Shown here piece after piece: positions 56,701-64,000 of a stretch of DNA of 64,000 bases; the first letter of the stretch is position 1, and each line of letters begins with the position of its first letter. The position numbers were made by a program, and so were the translations under genes. A model generated the notes under the pieces. It had not been told where the DNA came from. It saw only the letters and a program-made list of their open reading frames with translations, and searched no databases. The DNA is from Isoetes taiwanensis (lineage: Eukaryota; Streptophyta; Lycopodiopsida; Isoetales; Isoetaceae): positions 11,289,764-11,353,763 of the forward strand of contig JAJEKV010000044.1 in assembly GCA_021234155.1 (NCBI GenBank), written 5' to 3'.

Positions 56701-58447
56701 TGACAAAAAATTGGCCGATTTTGCAATTCTGGTTGAAGACGTCCAATTTCGGCAGTGTTGCCAACTTCTGAATTCACCTCTGACAAATTTCCCTCACTGA
56801 TTGGTTCTAGCCACCCTGGGCTCTGATACCATGACAAAACTTGTGATCTAGGCTAGAATCAAACAGCAAGAAAACAAGAGAGAAAAGAGACGGAGTGAAA
56901 CTCAGAAAAAGGAATATGATGGATTGGATTGTTGTTTTTCTCGGTGCTACAGAAGATGGTCACATATGTGACGTGTAGAGCATAGCACGTTGACACCTAA
57001 CCTAGGGGGCATACATGAACATAAATATATATGCTAAACTATAGACCATGGTCCCATGTAAATACATAGGCCGCCATGATGCACAGTCTTTTGGTGAAGA
57101 GGGAGGTAGGTTCCCAAATCAGGCAATGAATTCTGCCCCGTATTTCATAATAGAGTGGACCTGTAAAGATGAAATATTCCTCAGACTTAATCACATTCAT
57201 CTGACACAATCTGCAGATCCTCTTTGAGTGCTCGACCTTGGGTCTACTCGCACGGCCAGTCTCTATCTCGAGCTGATGAGATGAGACCCTGAGCTGACCA
57301 ATACCATGTCTACCTTTATGTGCTAGGTGAATTATTATGTGCTAGGTAGGTAAAAGAAAAGGAAAATAAATTCTGATATGTATGTGCCTGATATTTTACA
57401 CATAGAGAGTAATATTTCTGCAGATTCTTATGTGTATGATCGGTGGTTAATATTTTATTACTTGAAGTCTGAAACTTAGCTTAGGAAATGTATTATTATG
57501 TATGCTTTCGATTGAGATATGCACAATTCGCTTTACATCACATGTTTCTGAAATATGTGCAGTTGATTTGTTAACCAATACAAGGAATGTTATCTCTAAA
57601 TGGAGTTCTTTACTACAACGATTCATCAAGTCCGAAGATGACCAGGTACAACGTGTTTCAAATGTTAATTGCTGAGGGTTAAATGATGGGAGGTTGTCAT
57701 GTGACTAACTGCACTCATTTACTGTAGATTTTGAAAATGTGCTCCTTGGATTTTGAATTTTTTTACTCAATGCCTTTAGTGTGCCTGGTGGAGTGGAATT
57801 TATCTTTGAGCATCCAGTCGATGGCATTTGACATTATTAAATGATTAGTTCTTTATTTTTCTACTTAATGTTGCTAATAATCTTATTTGGAATTCTATTG
57901 TTGTTGGAAGGTTGAAATTGTGCTTCAATTTGAAGAAATGTGTGAAGAGGGCAGTGAGCTTGCTCCGTTATTTTCTGCAGTAAGTTCTCAAGTTGCAATC
58001 TTCTATTCTAGTTCCTGAAATTTCAGCCAGGGGAGTTTTTTAGAATATTCTGAACAATTCAAGTCAGGCCCCAAATACTTTATAGTAACATGATGTTTTC
58101 ATCTGCTAGAATTTTGCAGATGCAGATAGTGAAATCAAGCAGTTTATGATGTTTATGTATGTACTCATTATATTGTCCATTATTGCTTGCGATTATAGAT
58201 CTTGGCAGAGCTCTATGACAAGGAAATTATTACAGAAGAAGCCATTCTAGTTTGGGAATCTGATAAAAAAGGTGCTGAGGAGTCTGAGAAAGTATTTCTA
58301 AATCAATCACAGAAATTTATTCAGGTGTGATGAATTCTTTGTTCCTTAATGCATCAAGGGGGCATAACTAAGCACATTTATTTTCTATTTTTCATTCAGT
58401 GGCTCAAAGAGGCGTCTGAAGAGGAGGATGAAGATGAAGACGAGTAA
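44714..58447 (+). CDS. EIF2B5: Translation initiation factor eIF2B epsilon subunit (15 exons)
   Basis: Catalytic subunit of the GDP-GTP exchange factor for eIF2 in cytosolic translation start. Exons: 44714-44848, 44916-45146, 45226-45567, 45716-45823, 46291-46483, 46619-46881, 46952-47099, 49108-49172, 49371-49631, 49701-49783, 50451-50542, 57563-57645, 57911-57979, 58199-58324, 58400-58447. All have GT-AG borders and join in frame to 748 residues, close to the family's usual 700-750. Residues about 20-270 are the nucleotidyltransferase-like domain ([34 protein letters not shown]); about 335-440 the left-handed beta-helix ([21 protein letters not shown]); about 570-580 acidic; about 583-748 the W2 exchange domain, ending in acidic-aromatic boxes ([28 protein letters not shown]). 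No stop or frameshift was found. Introns 7 (2.0 kb) and 11 (7.0 kb) are swollen by transposons. Confidence 0.93.
47396..47690. repeat. Two copies of a ~95-bp repeat, 201 bp apart (intron 7)
   Basis: GATATGTT-AGT followed by CCAT-ATCGGATGTG and TCATATCCTTAATAGATATGATT lies at 47396-47495 and 47598-47690. Copies are about 80 percent alike. Both include a short palindrome around TATCCTTAATAGATA. Confidence 0.7.
47740..48918 (+). mobile_element. 5'-truncated LINE in intron 7 of eIF2B epsilon
   Basis: The plus strand reads [17 protein letters not shown], then after frame changes [17 protein letters not shown] (48197) with the knuckle [19 protein letters not shown] and [12 protein letters not shown]. 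These match the post-RT part of the other LINEs here. It ends with TTAATAAATCTTTCTTTCG and a TTTC-type tail (48888-48918). It is in the same strand as the host gene and carries stop codons, so it is an old relic. Confidence 0.8.
50606..50634 (-). mobile_element. LINE 3' tail (left part of a split LINE, intron 11)
   Basis: On the minus strand this reads an AATAAATCTTTCTTTC tail, the same ending as the LINE at 48888-48905. It stops where the Copia-1 LTR begins (50635). The matching LINE interior is found at 57079-57325, on the other side of the Copia nest. Confidence 0.55.
50635..51940 (+). mobile_element. Copia-1: 5' LTR, primer site and gag, interrupted by Copia-2
   Basis: The LTR (50635-50822, 188 bp) starts TGTATTAGAGG and ends GGTTCA. 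It is followed at once by TGGTATCAAGCC, a primer-binding site of the initiator-Met tRNA type. A leader leads to gag: 51283-51621 ([20 protein letters not shown], the N-terminal part of the Copia UBN2-type gag) and, after a frame change at about 51610, 51609-51938 ([21 protein letters not shown], then [19 protein letters not shown]). At 51941 the LTR of Copia-2 cuts in. The pol genes and 3' LTR of Copia-1 are absent from the window. Confidence 0.8.
51941..52230 (-). repeat. Copia-2 3' LTR (complete)
   Basis: Ends are the 5-bp inverted repeat TGACA/TGTCA. The inner edge is set by the polypurine tract next to it, the outer edge by the break in Copia-1 gag at 51940. Flanking bases to the left read CTAGAA. 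Confidence 0.85.
52291..55560 (-). pseudogene. Copia-2 pol (protease, integrase, RT, RNase H), broken
   Basis: The largest open part (55496-53406, 696 codons) begins with the protease motif [13 protein letters not shown]. The integrase follows ([57 protein letters not shown]), then the RT start ([33 protein letters not shown]). Between 53405 and 53268 stops and frame changes destroy the RT centre. The frame resumes at 53267-52596 with [10 protein letters not shown], where the usual Tyr of the YVDD active site is Asn, then the RT thumb and RNase H ([12 protein letters not shown]). After another shift near 52596 it ends at 52527-52291 ([28 protein letters not shown]). Confidence 0.9.
55553..56401 (-). 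CDS. Copia-2 Gag polyprotein
   Basis: A 282-codon frame starting at an ATG about 430 bp inside the 5' LTR. It has the UBN2-type capsid core ([48 protein letters not shown]) and a CCHC zinc knuckle ([14 protein letters not shown], about residues 232-245) that binds the element's RNA. The frame ends at TAG shortly after an A6 run (minus strand; 55595-55600 on plus). The pol frame overlaps in the -1 frame there. Copia elements normally have one long gag-pol frame, so this is either a one-base deletion or a slippage site. Confidence 0.85.
   Translation of the reverse strand: MDSTKFNNPNAILKGDNYFQWIDVFEGYLLMHCLDGLVDGSLDIKDADFSSKNKKGLGLLKVLVSPEVQCHIRGCKLLSEALDQLKRVYARDTDSRAFFLRDELHSLRLDNCKDMLDYISKAKEIKSKLDDMKQQVPDGEVISALLRGLSIDYQPFILALGARDSPIKLKDLPNLLLQTELELKSRSDQNAFFSKHNPKKHNDRFSRNKSSESSGSNSNQGSGSKKGSSRYPCRYCHEKGHWISDCPKRLKKEAKAAAASKDQPAHAKKSARIMIVRSDLIS
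56832..57078 (-). repeat. Copia-2 5' LTR (outer end deleted)
   Basis: Matches 51941-52187 with two differences, then stops. The last roughly 43 bp present in the other LTR are missing, and the next base belongs to a LINE fragment. Confidence 0.85.
57079..57325 (-). mobile_element. LINE fragment (right part of a split LINE, intron 11)
   Basis: On the minus strand: [20 protein letters not shown], then [20 protein letters not shown] and [18 protein letters not shown]. This is the same post-RT and knuckle region as 48197-48397, with which it agrees closely. Together with the tail at 50606-50634 it is the remains of one minus-strand LINE that the Copia elements split, with part of it lost. Confidence 0.75.
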
Positions 58448-59900
58448 CCATTTTGGATGGCACTATTCCAACCTACCTGTCCAGCACATCAATTTTATCA
58501 GTAAAAAAGAGAGAGCCCCTCATTGGAGACAAAGTGTCCAAGAAGTATTTGCAGCAAAAGAAGAGTAACCTGCCTGTACCATTTTCGACATTGAGATTCA
58601 AAAGTATCAGAAAAAATTTCATGTCCCCAATGTGTTTCCTAAAAAAAATTGTTTTAGGCAAAATGTTTTTGGCAGGAGCACTGAATGGGATCAAATGACA
58701 AGGACTTTGGATCAGTAACTATCTCATTCAAATGCAAATGTAATAATGGCCTATCTGAAGTTAGAAAAGCGAAGGTGTTTCTGGGGAACATTTGAAAACC
58801 CAGCATTTTCTTCACCCCCACATATCAATTGAGGCCTTTCTGCACTGTGGCAGGAGAGACTGACATCGTTATTGCTATCCATGTCAAGATTGCTACCTAG
58901 TATCTAGAAATCTTTACTTGCAGGCTTTGTTGACTTTAGATTCTAGCCGTGGATAGAACGGTTTAGATGGTACGCAAAATAATTGCTTTTCTATTGGATT
59001 CAATCTCTCTTTCACAAGTCCAATGCTCATTTTGTGCCATTTGCCAGTTTCAAGCCGCATTGCAGATTGAATCCCTTTTCACCAGTCAGAATCGAGCTCT
59101 ATTTTGTCAATTTTGTCCAAGATTTAAGCTCTATCTTGCTTATTTTAGAAGTTCTAAATAGGTTACTTTGAACTTAGACCTTAATGTAGATTATATTTTG
59201 GTTCTGTTTAGAACAAGGAAATGGGATATTTTGCTTCCAGTTTAGGTGCTAGATTCTCATCTATTGCAGTTTGAAGGAAAAAATCACACGTGCACTTTCA
59301 CCATTGGGAGTATTCAATAGGGCCTTTAAGAATCTTACTTTGAAGGATGAGAACTATGTGAAAAATATTATTACGAGTCTGCCTATAAGTAGTTTTATGG
59401 AATAAGAACTGGGTTGCAAGATAATCTGGCAGCACATGCCAAAGGATGACCTTAGGCAAAAGGACATAGTAGTTACATACTTGGGAATTGAAAGCAGTAA
59501 TAGTCCTTTGGGAGTTAAATAATATAGGGCAAGTTGAGCGATAGTGCAATGTGTTTGACTGGATTCTAATCAATTGGCCTTTGCACATTTGACTAAATAC
59601 CAATAGTTTGGCCTTGGCCAGCATTTTAGGAAAAAATCATATAATAAGTGGAGTCTAGATTGGTATCCACTAATCATTGTACTATACGATATAAATACCA
59701 TATATACTAGAGAAATAAAAATTGGAGAAATCAAAGAAAGAAGTAAGGAAAAATATATATAAACAAGAAAATTAATACGTCTTACGGTGCATGTTTGAGT
59801 TCTAGTATGTTCTTACGGTGGAAGTTTCTGTCGACGCATGTTTTAGAACATTATAGAGAATTAGAGTTTAAACTTTTTATTTTCGTTCTGAGGTGCCTAC
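58448..59900 (+). other. eIF2B epsilon 3' UTR and downstream spacer
   Basis: Starts just after the eIF2B epsilon stop codon. No further gene is seen. AT-rich, with ordinary spacer composition; the poly(A) site cannot be placed with certainty. Confidence 0.4.
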
Positions 59901-61730
59901 TCATGTTGTCAATTTACACATATGGTGCTTACGCACCTGTGTCTACAATATTCTGAAAATACTTTTGAAAACTTTCTACTTTGAGTTTGAGGTGCTTAGG
60001 ATCTCTACAACATTCTAGAATCCTCTATAATATTCAAAGACATTCTATTTGGATGGTTTGCAGGCTTTCAAAAAAACTTTCTAGTAGGGTATTTTAAGAA
60101 TATCTAGAATATTATAGAACTTTCTAGAACATCCTACAACACCTTAATAAAAAAGCTTTCTATTCATAGATTGAGGTGCTTACCCACAAGCATGTAATAC
60201 ATTTTAAACATTCTATTTTGGCGCTTTGCATATACGACAACATTCCAAAATATTTTATTTTAGCTCTCATGCAAATCTAGAAGATTAGAGAATTTTCTAA
60301 AACTATCTAAACCATTATATGACTTTCACAAATTAAAAAAAAAGTTGGGTTTTGTAAGAATTTATGAAGATTCCTTTAGATTCCTTTAGACTCACTTAAA
60401 TTTTATGAGATTGCCCTTAGTTCCCTTACATTATATGAGATTCGAATAGATTCAATGAAAATCCCCCTAGATACTCTAAGATTTTTCAAGATTACCTTAA
60501 ATTCACTTAGATTTTATGAAGGTACCCTTAGATTCCCCTAGATTTTAAGAGATCCCTTTAGATTTATGAATGTTTTCTTATATTCCCTTATATTTGATGA
60601 GATTTTCTTAGATTCCCTTAGATTCTCCTAGATTCTTTTAAATTCTAGAATTTTCTAGAACATTCTTGGACTTTTAGCAACATTCTAAAACTTTCAAAAC
60701 ATCCTAGGAATTCTTAGAAGTATTTTCTTAGATTCCCTTACATTCTCGTAGATTTCCTTACATTTTAGAGCTTTCTAGAATTTTCTAGAAATCTCTAGAA
60801 CAATTTAGAACTTTCTGAATTTTCTAGGATTTTCTACAACATTCTGGAATTTTCAAGAAGGATTTCCTTAGACTCACTCAAGATTCTCTTATATTCTAAA
60901 TTTTTTTTGAACTTTTTAGAATATTTACTACGCCCTTCATTGTATTGTTCCAGTTTTAGCATGTTTCTACGATACAGGTTCCTGTCGTGCCCTACATTCT
61001 AAAAGAATCTCTTGAGAATACTCTAAATTCATAGATTCTTTAAGATTCTACCAAGGTTCTCTTAGAGGTTTCATGAAGATTCCTCTAAATTTTATAAGGT
61101 TCCCTCCAGATTCCTTTAAATTCCCCTAGATTCTCCAAGATTCTATGAAGATCCCCTTAGATCCCCTTAGATTCCCTTAGATCCTTTTAGATTTTATGAG
61201 ATTGCCTTAAGTTCCCTTACATTATATGAGATTCAAAGAGATTCTATAAAGATTCCCCTAGATACTCTAAGATTTCATCAACATTTTCTTAGATTCCCTT
61301 AGATTTTATGAAGATTCCCTTAGATTCCCCTAGATTTTAAGAGATTCCCTTAGGCTTGCAAATATTTTCCTAGATTCTCGTATATTTTATGAGATTTTCT
61401 TAGATTCCGTTAGATTCTCCTAGATTCTTTTACATTCTATGACTTTTTAGAACATTCTGAGACTTTCAAAATATCCTAGAACTTTCTGGAAGTATTTCCC
61501 TAGATTCCCTACATTCCTATAGTTTCCCCTACATTCTAGAACATTCTAGAACTTATTAGAATGATTTGGAACTTTCTAGAGGGATGTTTTTAGATTCCCC
61601 CTAGATTCTCTTATGTTCTAAAAAGTTCTAAAATATTTTAAAACTTTCTAGAAGATTCTAGAACTTTCTCGAGCCTTCCAGAACATTCTAGAACTTTTTT
61701 GAACTATCTAGAATGTTATATTCTACTTTA
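59900..61730. repeat. Long degenerate repeat tract built from TTCTAGAA and CTTAGATTCC words
   Basis: About 1.8 kb is made almost wholly of two kinds of short words: TTCTAGAA / AACATTCTAGAA, and CCCTTAGATT(C/T) with ATTTTATGAGATT. No fixed period holds. Two similar blocks can be seen (about 60340-60960 and 61060-61730), each going from CTTAGATTCC words into TTCTAGAA words, with similar phrases around 59760-59850 and 60930-61000 (a TTTCTGTCG / TTCCTGTCG phrase). It has no coding potential. Confidence 0.75.
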
Positions 61731-61789
61731 TCTTAATTAGAATATTACCCTTAAGTATATTTGAGACATAAATTATTCATAGAATTAAT

Positions 61790-61865
61790 GCTTGGTCTAG
61801 TGGTTAGAATAGGGGTTTGGGAGGTCAATGACCAGGGTTTAAATCCCCTATACAATCTTAAAATT
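61790..61865 (+). repeat. tRNA-like SINE head
   Basis: TGCTTGGTCTAGTGGTTAGA (box A and D-arm like) is followed, 30 bases on, by CCAGGGTTTAAATCCCC (box B and T-arm like). The acceptor stem does not close and the anticodon arm is poor, so it is a tRNA-derived promoter relic, not a tRNA gene. It resembles the Glu/Asp tRNA type by its GGTCTAGTGGTTAG. Confidence 0.55.
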
Positions 61866-61969
61866 TTAAAAGCCTTTTCTTAAGGGATGAGCATTCAACG
61901 TGGGTCGTAGGATCTTGGACCCGATCAAGGGTCGAGATCTCATTACGTGACAATTATTAAAGCAACATG

Positions 61970-62096
61970 AGCTATATGATTTATTACATATAATTCCCAA
62001 AGTCATGTGCACCGTAGGATGTGTCCCAAAGCAACGTGAGCCGTAGGATCTCGGACCGACAATCAGGATCAAATCAACCTGGACCATAGGATCGCT
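61970..62096. repeat. Direct repeat, left copy, outside the TIR element
   Basis: Shares with 63036-63140 an ACATATAAT start, GTCCCAAAGC(A/C)ACGTGAG and CCGTAGGATCTC, in the same orientation. A further copy of CGTAGGATCT lies near 61906. These words are common in plant intergenic repeats. Confidence 0.6.
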
Positions 62097-62100
62097 TACA

Positions 62101-63034
62101 GGGCAAAAGTATGCTAGTGGGTAGCAAATAAACGCGATGCAAAGACACCAAAGACCCAAAGACTTTGCCGACTTTTTTTTTTTTTTTTTTTTTTTGTTTT
62201 TCATAATTGGCCATGCAATTCAATCATACATGGAAAATTTCAGGGCCTAATTTGGGATATTGAGTGAGCAATTAGAGAAAACCCATTTTGCAACAATTTT
62301 GGCAAAAAATGTAACAAAATTTCTTAATTCAGCCCAAATTAAGCTAAATCGGATGGGGCTTTTCAGATTTTCATAATCGGCCATGCACCTATATCCTACG
62401 TGCAAAATTTCAGAACCTAATTTGGGATATTGTGTGAGCAATTAGAGAAAACCATTTCTGCAGCTATTTTTGGTACAATTGAAGAATTTTTTAATTCAGC
62501 CCAAATTAAGCTAAATCACGGGGCTTTTCAGATTTTCATAATCGGCCATGCACCCATATCCAAATTTCAGAACCTAATTTGGGATATTGAGTGAAAAAAA
62601 TTAAAGAAAAACCATTCTTGCAATGGGTTTTTTGTAAAACGATGAGAAATCTCTTAAGTTGACCCCAATTTAAGCAAAATTAGATGGGGCTTTTAGGCTG
62701 AATATGGTCGAAATGACAATCCTACCTTGGTGAATAAGTTTTATGAAAAGATATGATGGATTGAGCAACTGATTGGAGATTCACATACCAATTTGGAGTT
62801 TGGGTCATTTCTGCGCACTAGTCAGACTGCAATCTAATGAAATCGATGCTAATCTGATGGAAAATTCGAGCAATGTGGAACGATTCTTGGCTAAAGAATC
62901 CTCTTAACAAATGAAGGGTGTAAAAAAACGAACCCACCAGCACCCACCATCACCCAAAAGAAAGCAGGAAGCAGGGGTGCTAAAAGCATGCGTCCGGACG
63001 CGTGCTTTTGCACCCCACTAGCATACTTTTGCCC
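62101..63034. mobile_element. 934-bp TIR element with TACA flanks
   Basis: The left end (62101-62121) and right end (63014-63034) are exact inverted copies of GGGCAAAAGTATGCTAGTGGG, and weaker similarity continues inward. TACA lies directly outside both ends and could be a target duplication. The interior holds a three-copy tandem repeat and a near-palindrome AGCATGCGTCC/GGACGCGTGCT (62986-63007) close to the right end. No transposase coding is present, so it is non-autonomous. The superfamily is not clear to me. Confidence 0.65.
62202..62700. repeat. Three tandem copies of a ~167-bp unit
   Basis: Units begin CATAAT(T/C)GGCCATGCA at 62202, 62372 and 62537. Shared inner words are AATTTCAG(G/A)(G/A)CCTAATTTGGG and AATTCAGCCCAAATTAAGC. 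The third copy is more diverged at its end. They lie wholly inside the TIR element at 62101-63034. Confidence 0.85.
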
Positions 63035-63035
63035 T

Positions 63036-63140
63036 ACATATAATCTATATACAAACTCCCGAGCCATCTGGGCCGTACGATACGTCCCAAAGCCACGTGA
63101 GCCGTAGGATCTCAGATCAACGGTCGGATTGAGCCCAGGG
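63036..63140. repeat. Direct repeat, right copy
   Basis: Counterpart of 61970-62096 on the other side of the TIR element, in direct orientation: ACATATAAT, then CGTCCCAAAGCCACGTGAGC and CGTAGGATCTCAGATC. Confidence 0.6.
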
Positions 63141-63258
63141 ACTACACAAATAGGACAAAGGAGTAACCTGATTTACACGCGGATGCGAGTTCATTGAATC
63201 CGTTCGAAGACTCTGCAATCAACTCATGCTGCCCCATAACTGCTTATGCCGGAACAGT

Positions 63259-63344
63259 CAGGTTAAACAAAACAGCCACGCTTGGATGCGCCAGCATCAC
63301 CAGGTTAAACAAAACAGCCACGCTTGGATGCCGCTAGCATCACC
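63259..63344. repeat. Tandem duplication, 42-44-bp unit
   Basis: CAGGTTAAACAAAACAGCCA followed by CGCTTGGATG and GCATCAC is present twice in a row (63259 and 63301) with a small difference near the end. Confidence 0.9.
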
Positions 63345-64000
63345 TCTGTTCTACGCCATCGGAGTCACCTTCCGTCGTCTCTCTCTAGACACTCCGTCTC
63401 CTAAACCCATGGCCGCTATGGCTTAGACCAGCCGGCTGCTCCTCCCTTTTATACCAACACAAACCCTTCTCAGATCATTCGAGAAGCCCCCAGGCATTCC
63501 GATTAGCTTCCAGTCCCGACACTGCAGCTTCTAGAAACGCCTCGTCCTCTTTGCAATCTTCTAGTAGCTTTCTCTCACACGAACCATTGAAAAATTTAAG
63601 CTCAATGTCTATTTATGGAACATTCCAGAAACTGCCCCTTTATAATTATATGTTAGAGATAGTTTGGCATGGCGGCAAGTAATATTGCCAACTAAAATTT
63701 GGATTCTAAAAAATTTCATTTGCTTGCTTTATGAAATTGGGGGAAATATTTTTCCTCTTTTCTTTCTCTGATACTTCTAACATCGATGACTGTGCGGCTC
63801 TAAATTGTGTCCCGAATCATCAAATCATGCCCGAATTCGTCAGATCATGCCCCGCATCAACATGATTGGATCAACCGAATCCATTTGAGCAGCCAAAATG
63901 CATGAAACAAACTCGAATACGTTTGAATCGATTTGGGCAACCAGAATACAAGACAATGCTTCTTGCTGAAGAACGAAATTTCAGAACTGTAAGCTGAGTC
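63345..64000. other. No gene recognised
   Basis: A pyrimidine-rich stretch (63345-63560) contains CTTTTATAC and could be a promoter or leader of a gene beyond the window, but no coding exon is seen before the end. Confidence 0.3.

Larger units (their letters stand above)
51941..57078 (-). mobile_element. Copia-2 LTR retrotransposon, inserted in Copia-1
   Basis: 3' LTR 51941-52230 (290 bp, plus-strand TGACA...TGTCA). 5' LTR 56832-57078, truncated: it lacks about 40 bp at its outer edge. Over the shared 247 bp the LTRs differ at only two places, so the insertion is recent. The primer site is at 56819-56831 (minus TGGTATCAGAGCC) and the polypurine tract at 52231-52239 (minus AGGGGAGGA). Order on the minus strand: gag (56401-55553), protease, integrase, RT, RNase H (to 52291), as in Copia elements. 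Several frameshifts and stops make it non-autonomous. The right flank is LINE sequence instead of Copia-1, and no matching 5-bp duplication is present. Confidence 0.92.

Noticed and set aside
58453-58698. 81-codon frame after eIF2B epsilon
   Set aside because: Lies in the 3' UTR region, with an equally long frame on the other strand and no domain.
59900-61730. CRISPR-like array
   Set aside because: No constant repeat length or spacers, and the context is a plant nuclear genome.
61790-61865. True tRNA gene
   Set aside because: Acceptor stem and anticodon arm do not fold; it is a tRNA-derived relic.

Overview
The window reads as nuclear DNA of a land plant. Genes are split by GT-AG introns, there are plant-type gene families (an IBH1-like atypical bHLH, and fragments of UDP-rhamnose synthase, organellar ClpX and a plant alpha/beta-hydrolase lipase), and transposon debris is dense (L1-type LINEs, Copia elements, Helitron ends, SINE-like and MITE-like repeats). 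The long TE-filled introns suggest a large genome. I cannot name the species; a fern or another large-genome plant is a guess.

Only two host genes look intact. (1) At 5683-6129 is a small single-exon gene for a 148-residue IBH1-like atypical HLH protein. (2) At 44714-58447 is a 15-exon gene whose exons join in frame into a 748-residue translation initiation factor eIF2B epsilon subunit. Its intron 7 (2.0 kb) holds a LINE fragment. Its intron 11 (7.0 kb) holds a Russian-doll nest: a LINE broken by Copia-1, which is broken by Copia-2, with a later deletion at one edge.

Layout. 1-5600: no certain gene; a 277-bp TTAA-flanked MITE-like element and a duplicated unknown repeat. 5683-6129: bHLH. 6690-8180: tandem repeats and a SINE-like element. 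8190-18410: a candidate 10.2-kb non-autonomous Helitron (minus strand) with shuffled, intron-containing fragments of at least four host genes: a tRNA-binding (EMAP/MetRS-type) domain, a WD40 protein C-terminus in tandem copies, an alpha/beta-hydrolase lipase and UDP-rhamnose synthase. 18411-24060: LINE remnants, a ClpX exon fragment, a second SINE-like copy with a 20-bp target duplication, and GA microsatellites stacked with LINE tails. 24060-32700: a decayed region with a pseudogene of a cysteine-rich, DDE-like transposase-type protein and many TGTACA motifs. 32753-36734: a nearly full-length but broken LINE. 36745: a second Helitron 3' end. 41480-43945: a truncated LINE on the minus strand. 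44714-58447: eIF2B epsilon. 58450-64000: long degenerate AT-rich repeat tracts, a tRNA-like SINE head and a 934-bp TIR element with 3 internal tandem repeats.

The genes do not form a pathway. The main biological story is repeated transposon insertion, gene-fragment capture and the survival of one essential gene through it.
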